From Anaeromonas frigoriresistens (GTDB taxonomy: Bacteria > Bacillota > Clostridia > Tissierellales > SIT17): a stretch of 50,697 nt of DNA. The DNA lies in contig NZ_WSFT01000051.1 of the NCBI RefSeq assembly GCF_016820655.1, positions 1 to 50,697 on the forward strand, written 5' to 3'. The notes beneath the pieces were generated by a model that saw nothing but the letters and a program-made list of their open reading frames with translations, searched no databases and was not told the origin of the DNA. The position numbers were made by a program, and so were the translations under genes. Shown here piece by piece: positions 24,526 through 33,049 of this stretch. Each line of letters begins with the position of its first letter. Position 1 is the stretch's first letter.

Positions 24526-25752
24526 ATGAAACTAATATCAGGAGATATATTATGGTCTAGTATAAATGAAGTACCAAAACAGTATCCATCATTAGTAAGG
24601 GACATAGAATGTGATGTCCTTATAATAGGTGGAGGAGTGACAGGAGCATTAGCTTCATACTACTTATCTGAAAATACATTTGATGTTGTAGTAGTTGAAA
24701 AAAATATAGTAGGATATGGAAGTACAAGAGCATCCACCTCTATTTTACAATATGAAGTAGATACTGATTTATATGGATTATCTCATATGATTGGTGAAAA
24801 AAAAGCAGTGGCTGCATTTAAGCTATGTGAACAAGGAGTATATGACATAGAAAATATTATTAGTAACTTAGGTGATAATTGTGATTTTAGATTAAATGAA
24901 TGTTTGTACTATACCCAAAATTCTTCAAAGGTTTCCTATATGAAAAAGGAATATGAATTAAGGAAAAAACATGGTTTTTCTGTGGAGTTTTTAGAGAATA
25001 AAAATGAAGTTCAAGGAATAACAGTTCCCATACATGCTGGGATATATTCCTATAAAGGATCTGCAGAAATAGATCCCTATAGATTTACTCATAGTCTAAT
25101 ATCAAAAGCTATTGAAAGAGGGGTAAAAGTATACGAAAATACTGAAGTAAAAAAAATAAAACCTAATTTTGACAATGTAGTAGTAGAGACTATTAATAAC
25201 TTTAAAATTAAAGCAAAAAAAGTAATAATTGCATCAGGATATGAATCTATAGAATATTTTAATAAAAAATTAGCAAATATGTTTAGGACGTTCACTATTG
25301 TAACTAAACCTATAAACAAGTTGCAGGAAATGCAATCAATAACGATGAGAGATGATAAAGATGCATATACGTATATAAGAACTACGGGGGATAATAGAAT
25401 TATAATAGGAGGAGACGATGAAAAAATAGGTAAGGAAACAAGCAATATGGCTAATTTATCTAATGATGATAAAGCATCAGAAGTAAAATATAATATCTTA
25501 TATGAAAAACTCAAAAAATTCTATCCCCAATTTAGTAATATGGAAATAGACTATAAATTTAGTGGTATATTTGCAGTAACTAAGGATGGATTACCCCACA
25601 TAGGAGAAAAAAAAGATATGCCTAATTGTTATTTTATTATGTCCTATGGATCCAATGGTATTTTATACTCTACTATTGGTGCAAAGTTACTAACGGATTT
25701 ATTTAGTGGAAATAAAAGAAAAGAGTTAGAAATATTTAGATATGATAGATAG
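24526..25752 (+). CDS. FAD-dependent oxidoreductase (DAO family)
   Basis: A 408-residue protein with the FAD Rossmann motif VLIIGGGVTGALASYYL (residues 29-45), VVVVEKNIVGYGSTRASTSI, and late FSGIFAVTKDGLPHIGE and SYGSNGILYSTIGAKLL motifs of the DAO/glycine oxidase family. It resembles the N-terminal half of YhfW-like proteins but lacks the C-terminal Rieske domain. The substrate, probably an amine or amino acid, is unassigned. TTGGAGG precedes the ATG. No terminator directly follows the stop; the next one is at about 26189. Confidence 0.88.
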   Translation: MKLISGDILWSSINEVPKQYPSLVRDIECDVLIIGGGVTGALASYYLSENTFDVVVVEKNIVGYGSTRASTSILQYEVDTDLYGLSHMIGEKKAVAAFKLCEQGVYDIENIISNLGDNCDFRLNECLYYTQNSSKVSYMKKEYELRKKHGFSVEFLENKNEVQGITVPIHAGIYSYKGSAEIDPYRFTHSLISKAIERGVKVYENTEVKKIKPNFDNVVVETINNFKIKAKKVIIASGYESIEYFNKKLANMFRTFTIVTKPINKLQEMQSITMRDDKDAYTYIRTTGDNRIIIGGDDEKIGKETSNMANLSNDDKASEVKYNILYEKLKKFYPQFSNMEIDYKFSGIFAVTKDGLPHIGEKKDMPNCYFIMSYGSNGILYSTIGAKLLTDLFSGNKRKELEIFRYDR

Positions 25753-25784
25753 TGAAAAGCAAAATACATAATTAGAAGAAAAAA

Positions 25785-26188
25785 TGAGAATTATAAACGA
25801 AAGGGTATATAATAGTTGGGCGAAGATCTATATATGCTTCTGTTGGTAGGAGGTATTTATAGGTCGACCGAAAATTAGGTATTGGTCAATTTTTGGCTGG
25901 TATTTGGTTGGAGGGAAGATTCTATGTAGTGAAGAACAGTTTTATTATGGTGGATTAAATCCATTGTAATGGGGCTTTAATTCATTATATAGGGTCGAGC
26001 TATGATTATATATAGTTCTAGAATAATATGGTTATATTTAGCCGAAAGGTTAGGTATAGCTGTAAAGGGATTATATGTAGTTTAACAAACCATCAGTATG
26101 GGTTATGAAGTGTTCTATTATAATCGAAAGACTATAGTAGGATACTAAGTGATCTATATTGGTGCAAGGTAGATTATTATGTGCTCTA
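25785..26188 (+). ncRNA. Gene-free, hairpin-rich stretch; candidate structured RNA
   Basis: About 400 bases without any credible reading frame on either strand, yet G-rich compared with the usual AT-rich spacers. CGAAAG recurs as a GAAA tetraloop closed by C-G in hairpins at 26039-26052 (TAGCC/GGTTA), 26119-26136 (TATAATC/GACTATA) and 25791-25810. Other small stems include GAGCTAT/ATAGTTC and CCATT/AATGG. A strong terminator closes the region. It matches no RNA class I can name. The alternative is a decayed Tyr/Gly-rich coat gene like its neighbour. Confidence 0.35.
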
Positions 26189-26222
26189 AAATAACCAAGT
26201 AGCTAAAGCTACTTGGTTATTT
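26189..26222. terminator. Bidirectional terminator
   Basis: A 15-bp stem AAATAACCAAGTAGC against its complement with loop TAAA. It lies between the hairpin-rich region (+) and the coat-like gene (-). Confidence 0.85.
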
Positions 26223-26232
26223 ATATATTTAA

Positions 26233-26442
26233 TTATCTATAAGGACAATATGGTCCATATCCTGGTCTTCTAATTCCATATCCTGGCCTACTATAAGGGT
26301 TGCCATATCCTCGTCTCCCGTTGGGGTTTCCATACCTAGGAGCTCCATATTGTCTATAAGGACAATTTCTTCTATAAGGGCAGTAAGGACAGTAAGGACA
26401 TTCTTCAATGTTATTAGAGTATATAGAATCTTCTCTATTCAT
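26233..26442 (-). CDS. Tyr/Gly/Arg/Cys-rich spore-coat-like protein
   Basis: A 69-residue minus-strand protein starting after AAAAGGAGTGGTGTC. It has a short acidic start (NREDSIYSNNIEE), then CPYCPYCPYRRNCPYR and a Gly-Tyr-Arg-Pro tail with PGYGIRRPGYGPYCPYR. Such Cys/Tyr-rich low-complexity proteins are typical of crosslinked outer spore coats (CotC- or CotG-like). There is no membrane segment. Homology to a named coat protein cannot be claimed; composition is the evidence. Confidence 0.65.
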   Translation of the reverse strand: MNREDSIYSNNIEECPYCPYCPYRRNCPYRQYGAPRYGNPNGRRGYGNPYSRPGYGIRRPGYGPYCPYR

Positions 26443-26574
26443 GACACCACTCCTTTTCTTCAGTATATTATATTCCATATTTAATTTAGAGTTACAATCT
26501 AACCCCATGAAGTTTTATGTAAATCTTATTTTAAATAAAGTGCAAATTATTTCTTGCTAAATAAATAATAAAAA

Positions 26575-26603
26575 TTGACAAAATTCTGATAATTAAATAT
26601 AAT
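26575..26603 (+). promoter_or_regulatory. Perfect consensus sigma-A promoter
   Basis: TTGACA (26575-26580), 17 bp, TATAAT (26598-26603). It drives a short transcript ending at the terminator at 26760-26787. Confidence 0.8.
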
Positions 26604-26609
26604 GATAAT

Positions 26610-26787
26610 ATATGAAGGTGAAAGGAGTGTTGTATTATGAGAGGTTATAGAATAAAAGAGGTGCTAATAAAATAATATAACATGGGTCTTTTGGTAAATT
26701 TTCATAAGCTAAAAGACGTACAAATAAGCCTTAGCTACTAAAAAATAAATTATAAATTTAGCATGGTTAATTACCATGCTTTTTTTA
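26610..26787 (+). ncRNA. Short transcription unit: candidate sRNA or small-peptide mRNA
   Basis: A consensus promoter and a strong terminator enclose about 180 nt. It contains GAAAGGAGTG, an ATG and only 12 codons (MRGYRIKEVLIK, 26638-26676), then a 9-bp hairpin (26686-26694 with 26709-26717) and the terminator stem. The layout suits a dual-function small RNA, a leader peptide, or the shell of a deleted gene. No known RNA family is recognised. Confidence 0.5.
26760..26787 (+). terminator. Terminator of the short unit
   Basis: AGCATGGT pairs with TACCATGCT-type sequence and is followed by seven Ts. Confidence 0.9.
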
Positions 26788-26794
26788 TTCTTCT

Positions 26795-26829
26795 AAATCC
26801 CACAGAAAGGTTTGTTTTCTGTGGGATTT
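26795..26829 (+). other. 14-bp hairpin upstream of rsgA
   Basis: AAATCCCACAGAAA is the perfect complement of TTTCTGTGGGATTT (26816-26829). There is no T-run after it, and it lies 35 bp before the rsgA start, so it may be a 5' stabilising or regulatory element rather than a terminator. Confidence 0.6.
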
Positions 26830-26863
26830 CTATGTGCTTAAATAAGGAAAATGGAGGAAAAAA

Positions 26864-27922
26864 ATGAGTTTAATTAATTTAGGATGGAATGATTTTTTTC
26901 AAGATTATTATAATTCTTATGGAGATGATAATCTAACTGTTGGAAGAATTTCTGCTGAATACAGGAATCATTATGAAGTAATCACAGAGATAGGTGAAAT
27001 AAAAGGGGAAATTTCTGGAAAATTAAGGTATACTATTGAAACTAAATCTGACTTTCCCGTAGTGGGAGATTGGGTTGTAATAAATCGATTAGATAATAAT
27101 TTTGCTATAATTAATGATGTTTTGCCTAGAAAAAGTATGTTTAAAAGAAAAGCTCCAGGAAATAAAATTGAAGAGCAAATATTAGCATCAAATATCGATT
27201 ATATATTTATAGTAACTTCTCTAAATCAGAACTACAATTTAAGAAGGATTGAAAGGTATGTAACTATTTCCTGGGAAAGTGGAGCTATACCTGTAGTAAT
27301 TTTAAGCAAATCTGATCTATGTGATGATAAAGAAAATAAAATTATAGAAGTAGAAAATATAGCTCCTGGAGTAGATATTCATGCAATAAGTGCTATGACG
27401 GGAAAAGGAGTTGAAAATCTAAGTAAATATGTGAAGGAAGGTAATACTATATGTTTGCTCGGCTCATCAGGAGTTGGAAAGTCAACTTTGGTGAATAGGT
27501 TAATTGGAGAAGATACTATGGATACTGGAGATATTAGACTTGATGATGGGAGAGGAAAACATACTACTACTCATAGACAAATGATGAATATTCCTGAAGG
27601 AGGATTGATTATTGATACTCCAGGAATAAGAGAAATAGCTTTATGGGATGGAGATAATGGTATAGAAGAAGCCTTTAAGGATTTAGAAATTCTATCTAAT
27701 AAATGTAAATTTACAGACTGTAAACATGAATCTGAACCTGGATGTGCTATAACACAAGCTATTAATAATGGAAGCTTAGCTAAAGAAAGATTAGATAGTT
27801 ATAAAAAGTTACAAAGAGAATTAAGATATATTGAAAGAAAACAAAATAGGAAATTACAATTAGAAGAAAAAAAGAAGAATAAGTCATTAAATAAATATAT
27901 AAAGGCTCATAAAAGAAAATAA
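26864..27922 (+). CDS. rsgA: Ribosome small-subunit-dependent GTPase A
   Basis: A 352-residue circularly permuted GTPase that helps mature the 30S subunit. Order: N-terminal OB fold, the G4-like VILSKSDL, then G1 LLGSSGVGKSTLVN, G3 IIDTPGIRE, and a C-terminal zinc finger CKFTDCKHESEPGC with a basic tail. The permuted order G4-G1-G3 is diagnostic. AATGGAGG precedes the ATG. It is monocistronic, and the usual rpe or PP2C/Prk neighbours are missing. Confidence 0.96.
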   Translation: MSLINLGWNDFFQDYYNSYGDDNLTVGRISAEYRNHYEVITEIGEIKGEISGKLRYTIETKSDFPVVGDWVVINRLDNNFAIINDVLPRKSMFKRKAPGNKIEEQILASNIDYIFIVTSLNQNYNLRRIERYVTISWESGAIPVVILSKSDLCDDKENKIIEVENIAPGVDIHAISAMTGKGVENLSKYVKEGNTICLLGSSGVGKSTLVNRLIGEDTMDTGDIRLDDGRGKHTTTHRQMMNIPEGGLIIDTPGIREIALWDGDNGIEEAFKDLEILSNKCKFTDCKHESEPGCAITQAINNGSLAKERLDSYKKLQRELRYIERKQNRKLQLEEKKKNKSLNKYIKAHKRK

Positions 27923-27930
27923 ACAAATAT

Positions 27931-27965
27931 CAAAATAAAGGGGCTTAAAAAAAGCTCCTTTATTT
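27931..27965 (+). terminator. Intrinsic terminator after rsgA
   Basis: AAAATAAAGGGGCTT pairs with AAGCTCCTTTATTTT (one G-U). Confidence 0.88.
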
Positions 27966-28028
27966 TGAGTAATTTTTTAAAAATATGTTATTATAATAAA
28001 GAACATTAAAGTGAATGGAGCTGTTATT

Positions 28029-29204
28029 ATGGAAAGATTAGAAGAAGTATTAAAAGAGAACTTAGAAAATGATAAGTTTATATATGCTGTACTTAGTGAT
28101 AAAAAAACTAAAGGATTAGAATATAAAAAAGTAACTATAAAGCCTGTAAAGATAAAAGATAATATATTAATACAATTTACTTTTAATTATGATAAAAAAG
28201 TTATACATAATAACCTTAGCATTAAGGATGCAATAGGTGAGATATTAGATTTAATAAAAGATAAATTTAAACAAATGATGATCTTTACTGTAAATAATGA
28301 TTATCAAGTATTTTCTAATAAGAAATCTAAAATTAGAATTCTTAAAAAATCACCCACAAAAGCCCAAGTAAATATCAATCATAATAAAAAGAAGAATTAT
28401 ATTATTCAAGAAGGAGATACTTGTGATTTTCTTATACAACTTGGAGTTATGAATGAAGAGGGAAAGGTTTATAAAAAAAAATATAATAAATTTAGGCAGA
28501 TTAATAGATTTTTAGAAATGGTCTCAGATGTTATACCTAATTTAAACAAAAATAAAAAGCTTAAGATAATAGATTTTGGATGTGGAAAGTCTTATCTTAC
28601 TTTTGCATTATATTATTATTTAGTAGATAAGTTAGATTATAATGTGGAGATGATAGGTTTAGATTTAAAAGAAGATGTTATAGATTTTTGTAATGAATTA
28701 TCCCGAACTCTTAATTATGAAGACCTTAGATTTGAAAAAGGCGATATAGAAGGATTTAATCAGTTTGATAATGTAGATATGGTAATAACACTTCATGCTT
28801 GCGATACAGCTACAGATGATGCACTAGTTAAAGCTGTTCACTGGGGTGCGAATGTAATAATGTCAGTTCCTTGTTGCCAACATGAACTATTCAATAAAAT
28901 TGACAATGAAGTTATGGTACCTATGTTAAAACATGGGATAATAAAAGAAAAATTATCCTCTCTAATAACAGACAGCATAAGAGGAAATATTTTAGAAATA
29001 TTAGGCTATGATATTCAGTTATTAGAATTTATTGATATGGAGCATACTCCTAAGAATATATTGATTAGGGGAATAAAAAAAGGTGTAATTGATAGTAATA
29101 AGATTGACGAATATTTAGAGTTTAAAAAGTTTTGGAAAGTGGATCCTTATATAGAAAAGAAAATGGGAAGTGTTTTAGAAAAAAGATTAAAAGGCGGCTA
29201 TTAA
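28029..29204 (+). CDS. SAM-dependent methyltransferase (Methyltransf_32 type)
   Basis: A 391-residue protein. A poorly conserved N-terminal half precedes the SAM motif LKIIDFGCGKSYLTFALYYY (about residues 180-200), MIGLDLKEDVIDFCNEL, and VITLHACDTATDDAL followed by VPCCQHEL. The HACD and CCQHEL motifs are typical of the PF13679 group that includes Trm13/METTL25-like enzymes; an RNA substrate is likely but not shown. A GTG 18 bases upstream is an alternative start. Confidence 0.88.
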   Translation: MERLEEVLKENLENDKFIYAVLSDKKTKGLEYKKVTIKPVKIKDNILIQFTFNYDKKVIHNNLSIKDAIGEILDLIKDKFKQMMIFTVNNDYQVFSNKKSKIRILKKSPTKAQVNINHNKKKNYIIQEGDTCDFLIQLGVMNEEGKVYKKKYNKFRQINRFLEMVSDVIPNLNKNKKLKIIDFGCGKSYLTFALYYYLVDKLDYNVEMIGLDLKEDVIDFCNELSRTLNYEDLRFEKGDIEGFNQFDNVDMVITLHACDTATDDALVKAVHWGANVIMSVPCCQHELFNKIDNEVMVPMLKHGIIKEKLSSLITDSIRGNILEILGYDIQLLEFIDMEHTPKNILIRGIKKGVIDSNKIDEYLEFKKFWKVDPYIEKKMGSVLEKRLKGGY

Positions 29205-29215
29205 GCCGCCTTTTA
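29188..29215. terminator. Bidirectional terminator
   Basis: TAAAAGGCGGC pairs with GCCGCCTTTTA. It serves the methyltransferase (+), overlapping its stop, and the chemoreceptor (-). Confidence 0.88.
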
Positions 29216-29222
29216 TAGTTAC

Positions 29223-30767
29223 TTATAATAAAGCAAAATCTGCCATTAATACACCTGTAATGCTGCCATTAGAAGCTTTTACTGGCACTGACATTGCTAT
29301 ACAATAATTATATGAGTCAGTAGATATATATGGCTTAGATATGTATACATCTCCTTGTATAGCTTTTTTAAAATATTCTCTATGTTTAAAGTTATCATAT
29401 AGATCTTCTTGATTTCCCAAATCTAATTCTTTATTATAACTTATGGAAACCGTATTTCCTTCAGAATCTAGAAGAGTTAATATTTCAAAATTCTTATTTT
29501 TATCAATAATTTGTTGCATATAAGTTTCTGATGAAGATCTGTTAAAATTCATTATAGAAGAATCTTTAGAAATGGAATTTAGTTTATCTATACCTTGATT
29601 TATTAAATCTTTTTTAGTCGAATCAATATTAAAGGATGTAACAAATGAATTTATGACAGTTTTTATATCTGATGTTTTATTGCTTAACTCTTTTAGAGAA
29701 TTAAACATATCATTTATCATATTTGTTTGTTGTTCAATGGTCACTGAAGCCTCTTGAGTAGCACTAGTGTTTTGTTGAGAGGTGGCAGCTACACCCTCCA
29801 TAAACTCTTTTATATTATTAATAACTTGTTGTTCTTCATTAGCTAGATTATTAATTAAATCAATAAGATTGATTGTTTCGTCTGTAGATATTACTATATT
29901 ATTAAAATGATGTTTTGCATCATCTGCTATTTGGATGTCATGTTGCATGTTTTCAGAATCCGATCGAATTTCAGTAGCTATACTAGAAATTTCTTCTTTG
30001 ATAGAATTTGTTAATTCTCTTATATGATTTGATGCTTGTGAAGCTTCATTTGCTAATGATTTTACTTCATTTGCTACAACAGCGAAACCTTTACCCATTT
30101 CTCCAGCCCTTGCAGCTTCTATACTAGCATTTAATGCTAATAAATTAGTATTTTCACTAATCTCATTAACAGATACTGTTATACCGCTTATTTCATTAGC
30201 TTTTTCTTCTAGACGATTGATTTTATTTACTAAATCTATACTATTATCTGTATTAATCTTAATTGTATTTAATAAAGTATTGAATATTTCCTTATTTTTA
30301 TTGACAATATCTTTAGTAGATGAAGCTTTGTTTTTTGCTTCCTCGGTCTTGGTTGTAATAGTATTAAAATCTTTAATTATTTGTTCAGTGTAATCATAGG
30401 CCTGTATAATTGAGCTTGTTTGTTTTTCAGTACTACTAGCTATTTCTGTAATCACTCTAGAACTATGAGTTGATCCTTCATTTAATTTTTGAGCATTTAT
30501 TGTCATGTGTTCTATAAACTCTTCTACATGGTCGGTTGATGAATTTACATTTGCTATAAATCTACGAAAGTTTTTTAATAGAACATTTAAAGTAGTACCA
30601 ATACCTTTTAAAGGACCCATTTTTTTAGAGTCAAAGGTTTCTGTAAAATTACCAGTAGAAATAAGGCTGATTTTGGATTCTAAATTTTTAAGCTTTTGCT
30701 TAGATCTAACATAAAGTATAAGTGTAATTAATAGTAAAATTGAAAGTATCACTACAATATACAACAT
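29223..30767 (-). CDS. Methyl-accepting chemotaxis protein with C-terminal Cache-like sensor
   Basis: A 514-residue receptor of inverted layout. A single N-terminal membrane helix ([19 protein letters not shown]), a short linker and the signalling coiled coil with tip [20 protein letters not shown] come first. Residues about 370-514 form a Cache/PDC-like domain: [38 protein letters not shown] and [19 protein letters not shown]. With one membrane pass before it, that sensor should be cytoplasmic, unlike usual Cache receptors. AAAAAGGGGG lies upstream of the ATG. Confidence 0.9.
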   Translation of the reverse strand: MLYIVVILSILLLITLILYVRSKQKLKNLESKISLISTGNFTETFDSKKMGPLKGIGTTLNVLLKNFRRFIANVNSSTDHVEEFIEHMTINAQKLNEGSTHSSRVITEIASSTEKQTSSIIQAYDYTEQIIKDFNTITTKTEEAKNKASSTKDIVNKNKEIFNTLLNTIKINTDNSIDLVNKINRLEEKANEISGITVSVNEISENTNLLALNASIEAARAGEMGKGFAVVANEVKSLANEASQASNHIRELTNSIKEEISSIATEIRSDSENMQHDIQIADDAKHHFNNIVISTDETINLIDLINNLANEEQQVINNIKEFMEGVAATSQQNTSATQEASVTIEQQTNMINDMFNSLKELSNKTSDIKTVINSFVTSFNIDSTKKDLINQGIDKLNSISKDSSIMNFNRSSSETYMQQIIDKNKNFEILTLLDSEGNTVSISYNKELDLGNQEDLYDNFKHREYFKKAIQGDVYISKPYISTDSYNYCIAMSVPVKASNGSITGVLMADFALL

Positions 30768-30861
30768 TCATTGTTTCCCCCTTTTTTTACTCAATAATTT
30801 TATACTTCTACAAAAACAACTAAATACCTTCTATTTTCTAAATATTTAGATAATAGAAGAT

Positions 30862-30893
30862 GTAAAAAAAGAGGGCATTTAGCCCCCCTTAAA
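30862..30893 (-). terminator. Terminator of the CAP-protein gene
   Basis: On the minus strand GGGGGGC-TAAAT-GCCCTC is followed by seven Ts, directly after the stop codon. Confidence 0.75.
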
Positions 30894-31814
30894 TTATCTA
30901 GGTAATATAAACATTTGAGTCCAGTAAGGGTAACCCTTATCATTTTTAATATAACCCATGCCTATTTGTGTAAATTTTTCATGAAGAATGTTTTTTCTAT
31001 GTCCTGGAGAGTTCATCCACGCTTTTACAACAGACTCAGGAGTTTGTTGACCAGCTGCTAAATTTTCTCCTGCAGCTGCATAACTAATACCAAAACTTTT
31101 TATCATATCAAAAGGAGAACCATAAGTAGGAGATGTATGAGAAAAATAGCTGTTATTTATCATATCTTGAGATTTATATTTTGCTATAGTAGATAAAGTA
31201 GTATTCTCAGTTAGAGGATGAAGTTCAGCCTTTTGTCTCTCTATATTTACAAGTCTTATAACTTCCTTTTCATAGGCCCTGGAACTACTTACCGGAGTAG
31301 TTGGCTTAGGTTCTGGTTTAGGTTCTGGTTTAGGTTCTGGTTTAGGTTCTGGTTTAGGTTCTGGTTTAGGTTCTGGCTTAGGCTCTGATTTAGGTTCTGG
31401 TTTAGGTTCTGGCTTAGGTTCTGGCTTAGGTTCTGGTTTTGGTTTTACTTCTGATTTAGGTTCAGGCTTTGATTCTTGTGGAGTTTCTTTTGTATTATTT
31501 TTAGTTTCAGGCTTGTCTATGTTTTCTTCAGGATTAGTAGATATTTCTTTAGAGTCAGAGTTTTCATTAGTTTCTAAGATGTTTTTTTCTTCTGATTTTG
31601 TTTCTTTATCATTTATGTCAAGAGTCTCTTTCTGAGAGATAAGTTCTTCTTTACTATCTTTATTAAGTATTCGATTTGTGAACTCTTCAAATTTTTTAGC
31701 TATATTGTCATAACTAAAGGAATCATTATCCATAAAACTTTGAGCAGATACTACAGTTAATAACGAAAGCATGATGAGTAGCCCTAATGCAATGCTAATG
31801 ATTTTTTTATTCAA
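30894..31814 (-). CDS. Secreted CAP-domain protein with Pro-Lys-Glu repeat linker
   Basis: A 306-residue protein with an N-terminal signal peptide (ISIALGLLIMLSLLTVVSAQ), an acidic/Asn-rich region, a long KPEP repeat (about residues 118-170) and a C-terminal CAP/SCP domain. The CAP motifs are RLVNIERQKAELHPLTEN, YFSHTSPTYGSPFDM, AGENLAAGQQTPESVVKAWM and SPGHRKNIL, close to SafA/YkwD-like Clostridial proteins. The rigid repeat probably spans the cell wall. A ribosome binding site (AAGGGGTGATAAC) precedes the ATG. Confidence 0.92.
   Translation of the reverse strand: MNKKIISIALGLLIMLSLLTVVSAQSFMDNDSFSYDNIAKKFEEFTNRILNKDSKEELISQKETLDINDKETKSEEKNILETNENSDSKEISTNPEENIDKPETKNNTKETPQESKPEPKSEVKPKPEPKPEPKPEPKPEPKSEPKPEPKPEPKPEPKPEPKPEPKPEPKPTTPVSSSRAYEKEVIRLVNIERQKAELHPLTENTTLSTIAKYKSQDMINNSYFSHTSPTYGSPFDMIKSFGISYAAAGENLAAGQQTPESVVKAWMNSPGHRKNILHEKFTQIGMGYIKNDKGYPYWTQMFILPR
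31303..31468 (-). repeat. 12-bp tandem repeat encoding PKPE units
   Basis: GGTTCTGGTTTA-type 12-mers (plus strand) repeat about a dozen times with a few substitutions, giving KPEP/KSEP units on the minus strand. Such arrays vary in copy number by slippage. Confidence 0.88.
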
Positions 31815-31912
31815 GTTATCACCCCTTTGATAATAATTATAGCTAAAGGAATATTGTAAAGAAAGCAGAAATTATAAAGAATCATTTATATTCTTGTAAT
31901 ATTATGTCATTA

Positions 31913-31948
31913 AAACAATAAAAAATAGCCAGCAAAGCTGACTATTTC
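31913..31948 (-). terminator. Terminator of the minus-strand membrane remnant
   Basis: AAATAGTCAGC-TTT-GCTGGCTATTT on the minus strand followed by TTTATTG. Confidence 0.8.
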
Positions 31949-32210
31949 GAAGTTTCATCAATTATTTTATTGACAACAAAGTAGCTAATTGTGGAGTAGA
32001 TAATAAAGAGAAATAGTAATATAGTCCCAGAAATCTTATATTGAGTTAAATTGGTAATCATTGCACCTAGAAGTATAGCAATGATTATTGTATTAAAATT
32101 TATTTTTATTAAAAAAATTATAAAGAAAATAAAGTACCTAAAGTGATAATTATAAATAATAGAATTTGTTTATGGATATTTTTTTTATAAGTAAAGGGTA
32201 AAATAATATC
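31942..32210 (-). pseudogene. Truncated, frameshifted membrane-protein remnant
   Basis: The minus strand reads IILPFTYKKNIHKQILLFII then, after a one-base shift, FNTIIIAILLGAMITNLTQ and ISGTILLFLFIIYSTISYFV up to a stop directly before a terminator. There is no start codon and two frames are needed, so this is the decayed C-terminal half of a multi-helix membrane protein. The family is not recognisable. The piece fills the 400-bp gap between the CAP and HAD genes. Confidence 0.5.
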
Positions 32211-32223
32211 AGAGGTGATTAGA

Positions 32224-32730
32224 ATGCAAAAAGTATTATTCTTAGATAGAGATGGAGTAATTAATGATAATTCTAGAAAACATGTAAATAAACCTGAAGA
32301 TTTAATCGTATATGAAAATGCAAAAGAAGCACTTAAAAAAGCTTATGATGCAGGATACTCTATCTTTGTAGTTACTAATCAAGGTGGAATAGAATTAGGT
32401 CATGTTAGTCATGAAGATATGAAAAAAATACATGAAAAAATGATAAAAGACTTAGAAGGAATATGTAAGATTAAGGATATAGAGTATTGTCCCTACTTTA
32501 AGACTAAGTCAAACTTAAGAAAACCAAATCCAGGAATGATATTAAAATTAGCTGAAAAATATAATATAAATCTGAGAGAAAGCTGGATGATAGGAGATAT
32601 GGATACAGATATTGAAGCAGGATTAAAGGCAGGATGTAAGACTGGAAAAATCGGAAAGAAAAATAAATATGCATATGTAAATGGTAAAGATTTATTAGAA
32701 GTAATAAATACCATTCTTAAAAAAGAATAA
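32224..32730 (+). CDS. HAD-IIIA family phosphatase (GmhB-like)
   Basis: A 168-residue HAD phosphatase with motif I FLDRDGVIND, motif II VVTNQGGIE, and motif III/IV KPNPGMI and WMIGDMDTDIEAGLKAG. It resembles D-glycero-D-manno-heptose-1,7-bisphosphate 7-phosphatase and histidinol-phosphatase relatives; the specific substrate is uncertain because no heptose genes are nearby. AGAGGTG sits 6 bases before the ATG at 32224. Confidence 0.88.
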   Translation: MQKVLFLDRDGVINDNSRKHVNKPEDLIVYENAKEALKKAYDAGYSIFVVTNQGGIELGHVSHEDMKKIHEKMIKDLEGICKIKDIEYCPYFKTKSNLRKPNPGMILKLAEKYNINLRESWMIGDMDTDIEAGLKAGCKTGKIGKKNKYAYVNGKDLLEVINTILKKE

Positions 32731-32770
32731 TAAATTCTTAAAGGTGAGAAACTAATTAAGGGTGATAAAA

Positions 32771-32953
32771 ATGGATAAAAAAAGAAGACTCAAAGAAAAA
32801 TTCGATGAAGTAACGAATGAGAAATATTTTGCTGAATTTGCTGAAGAAACTCATAGATTACCTCAAAGAAGATCACTACGAAATATTTTAGATGCCAGTT
32901 TAGAAGGAATTGATATCAATACCCAAGAAGAAGAGTTAAAAGAAGATCGGTAA
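32771..32953 (+). CDS. Small hypothetical protein (60 aa)
   Basis: A basic N-terminus (MDKKRRLKEKFDEVTNEKYF) is followed by AEFAEETHRLPQRRSLRNIL and an acidic tail. The start at 32771 follows AAGGGTG. The AEFAEETH segment looks like the TEFASETN of gamma-type SASPs, possibly by chance. It is 40 bp after the HAD gene and its stop is followed at once by a strong terminator, so the two are probably co-transcribed. Function unknown. Confidence 0.65.
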   Translation: MDKKRRLKEKFDEVTNEKYFAEFAEETHRLPQRRSLRNILDASLEGIDINTQEEELKEDR

Positions 32954-32971
32954 CGATCTTCTTCTTTTTTT
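32941..32971 (+). terminator. Intrinsic terminator
   Basis: AGAAGATCG pairs with CGATCTTCT, then CTTTTTTT; it includes the preceding stop codon. Confidence 0.9.
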
Positions 32972-33049
32972 GAAAAATTTCTATAATTATCAGACAAATT
33001 TAAAAATATATCGTAGTATTATTATAGAAGGAAAAAAGAGGTGAGTTAT

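Noticed and set aside
24532..25752. FAD oxidoreductase considered as a glycine-cleavage or glycine-oxidase partner of the glycine riboswitch
   Set aside because: It lies about 14 kb away with its own start region and no riboswitch; the DAO family is too broad to assign the substrate.
31303..31468. Tandem repeat considered as a CRISPR-like array
   Set aside because: The 12-bp units are contiguous, in frame with a CAP protein and encode PKPE; there are no spacers.
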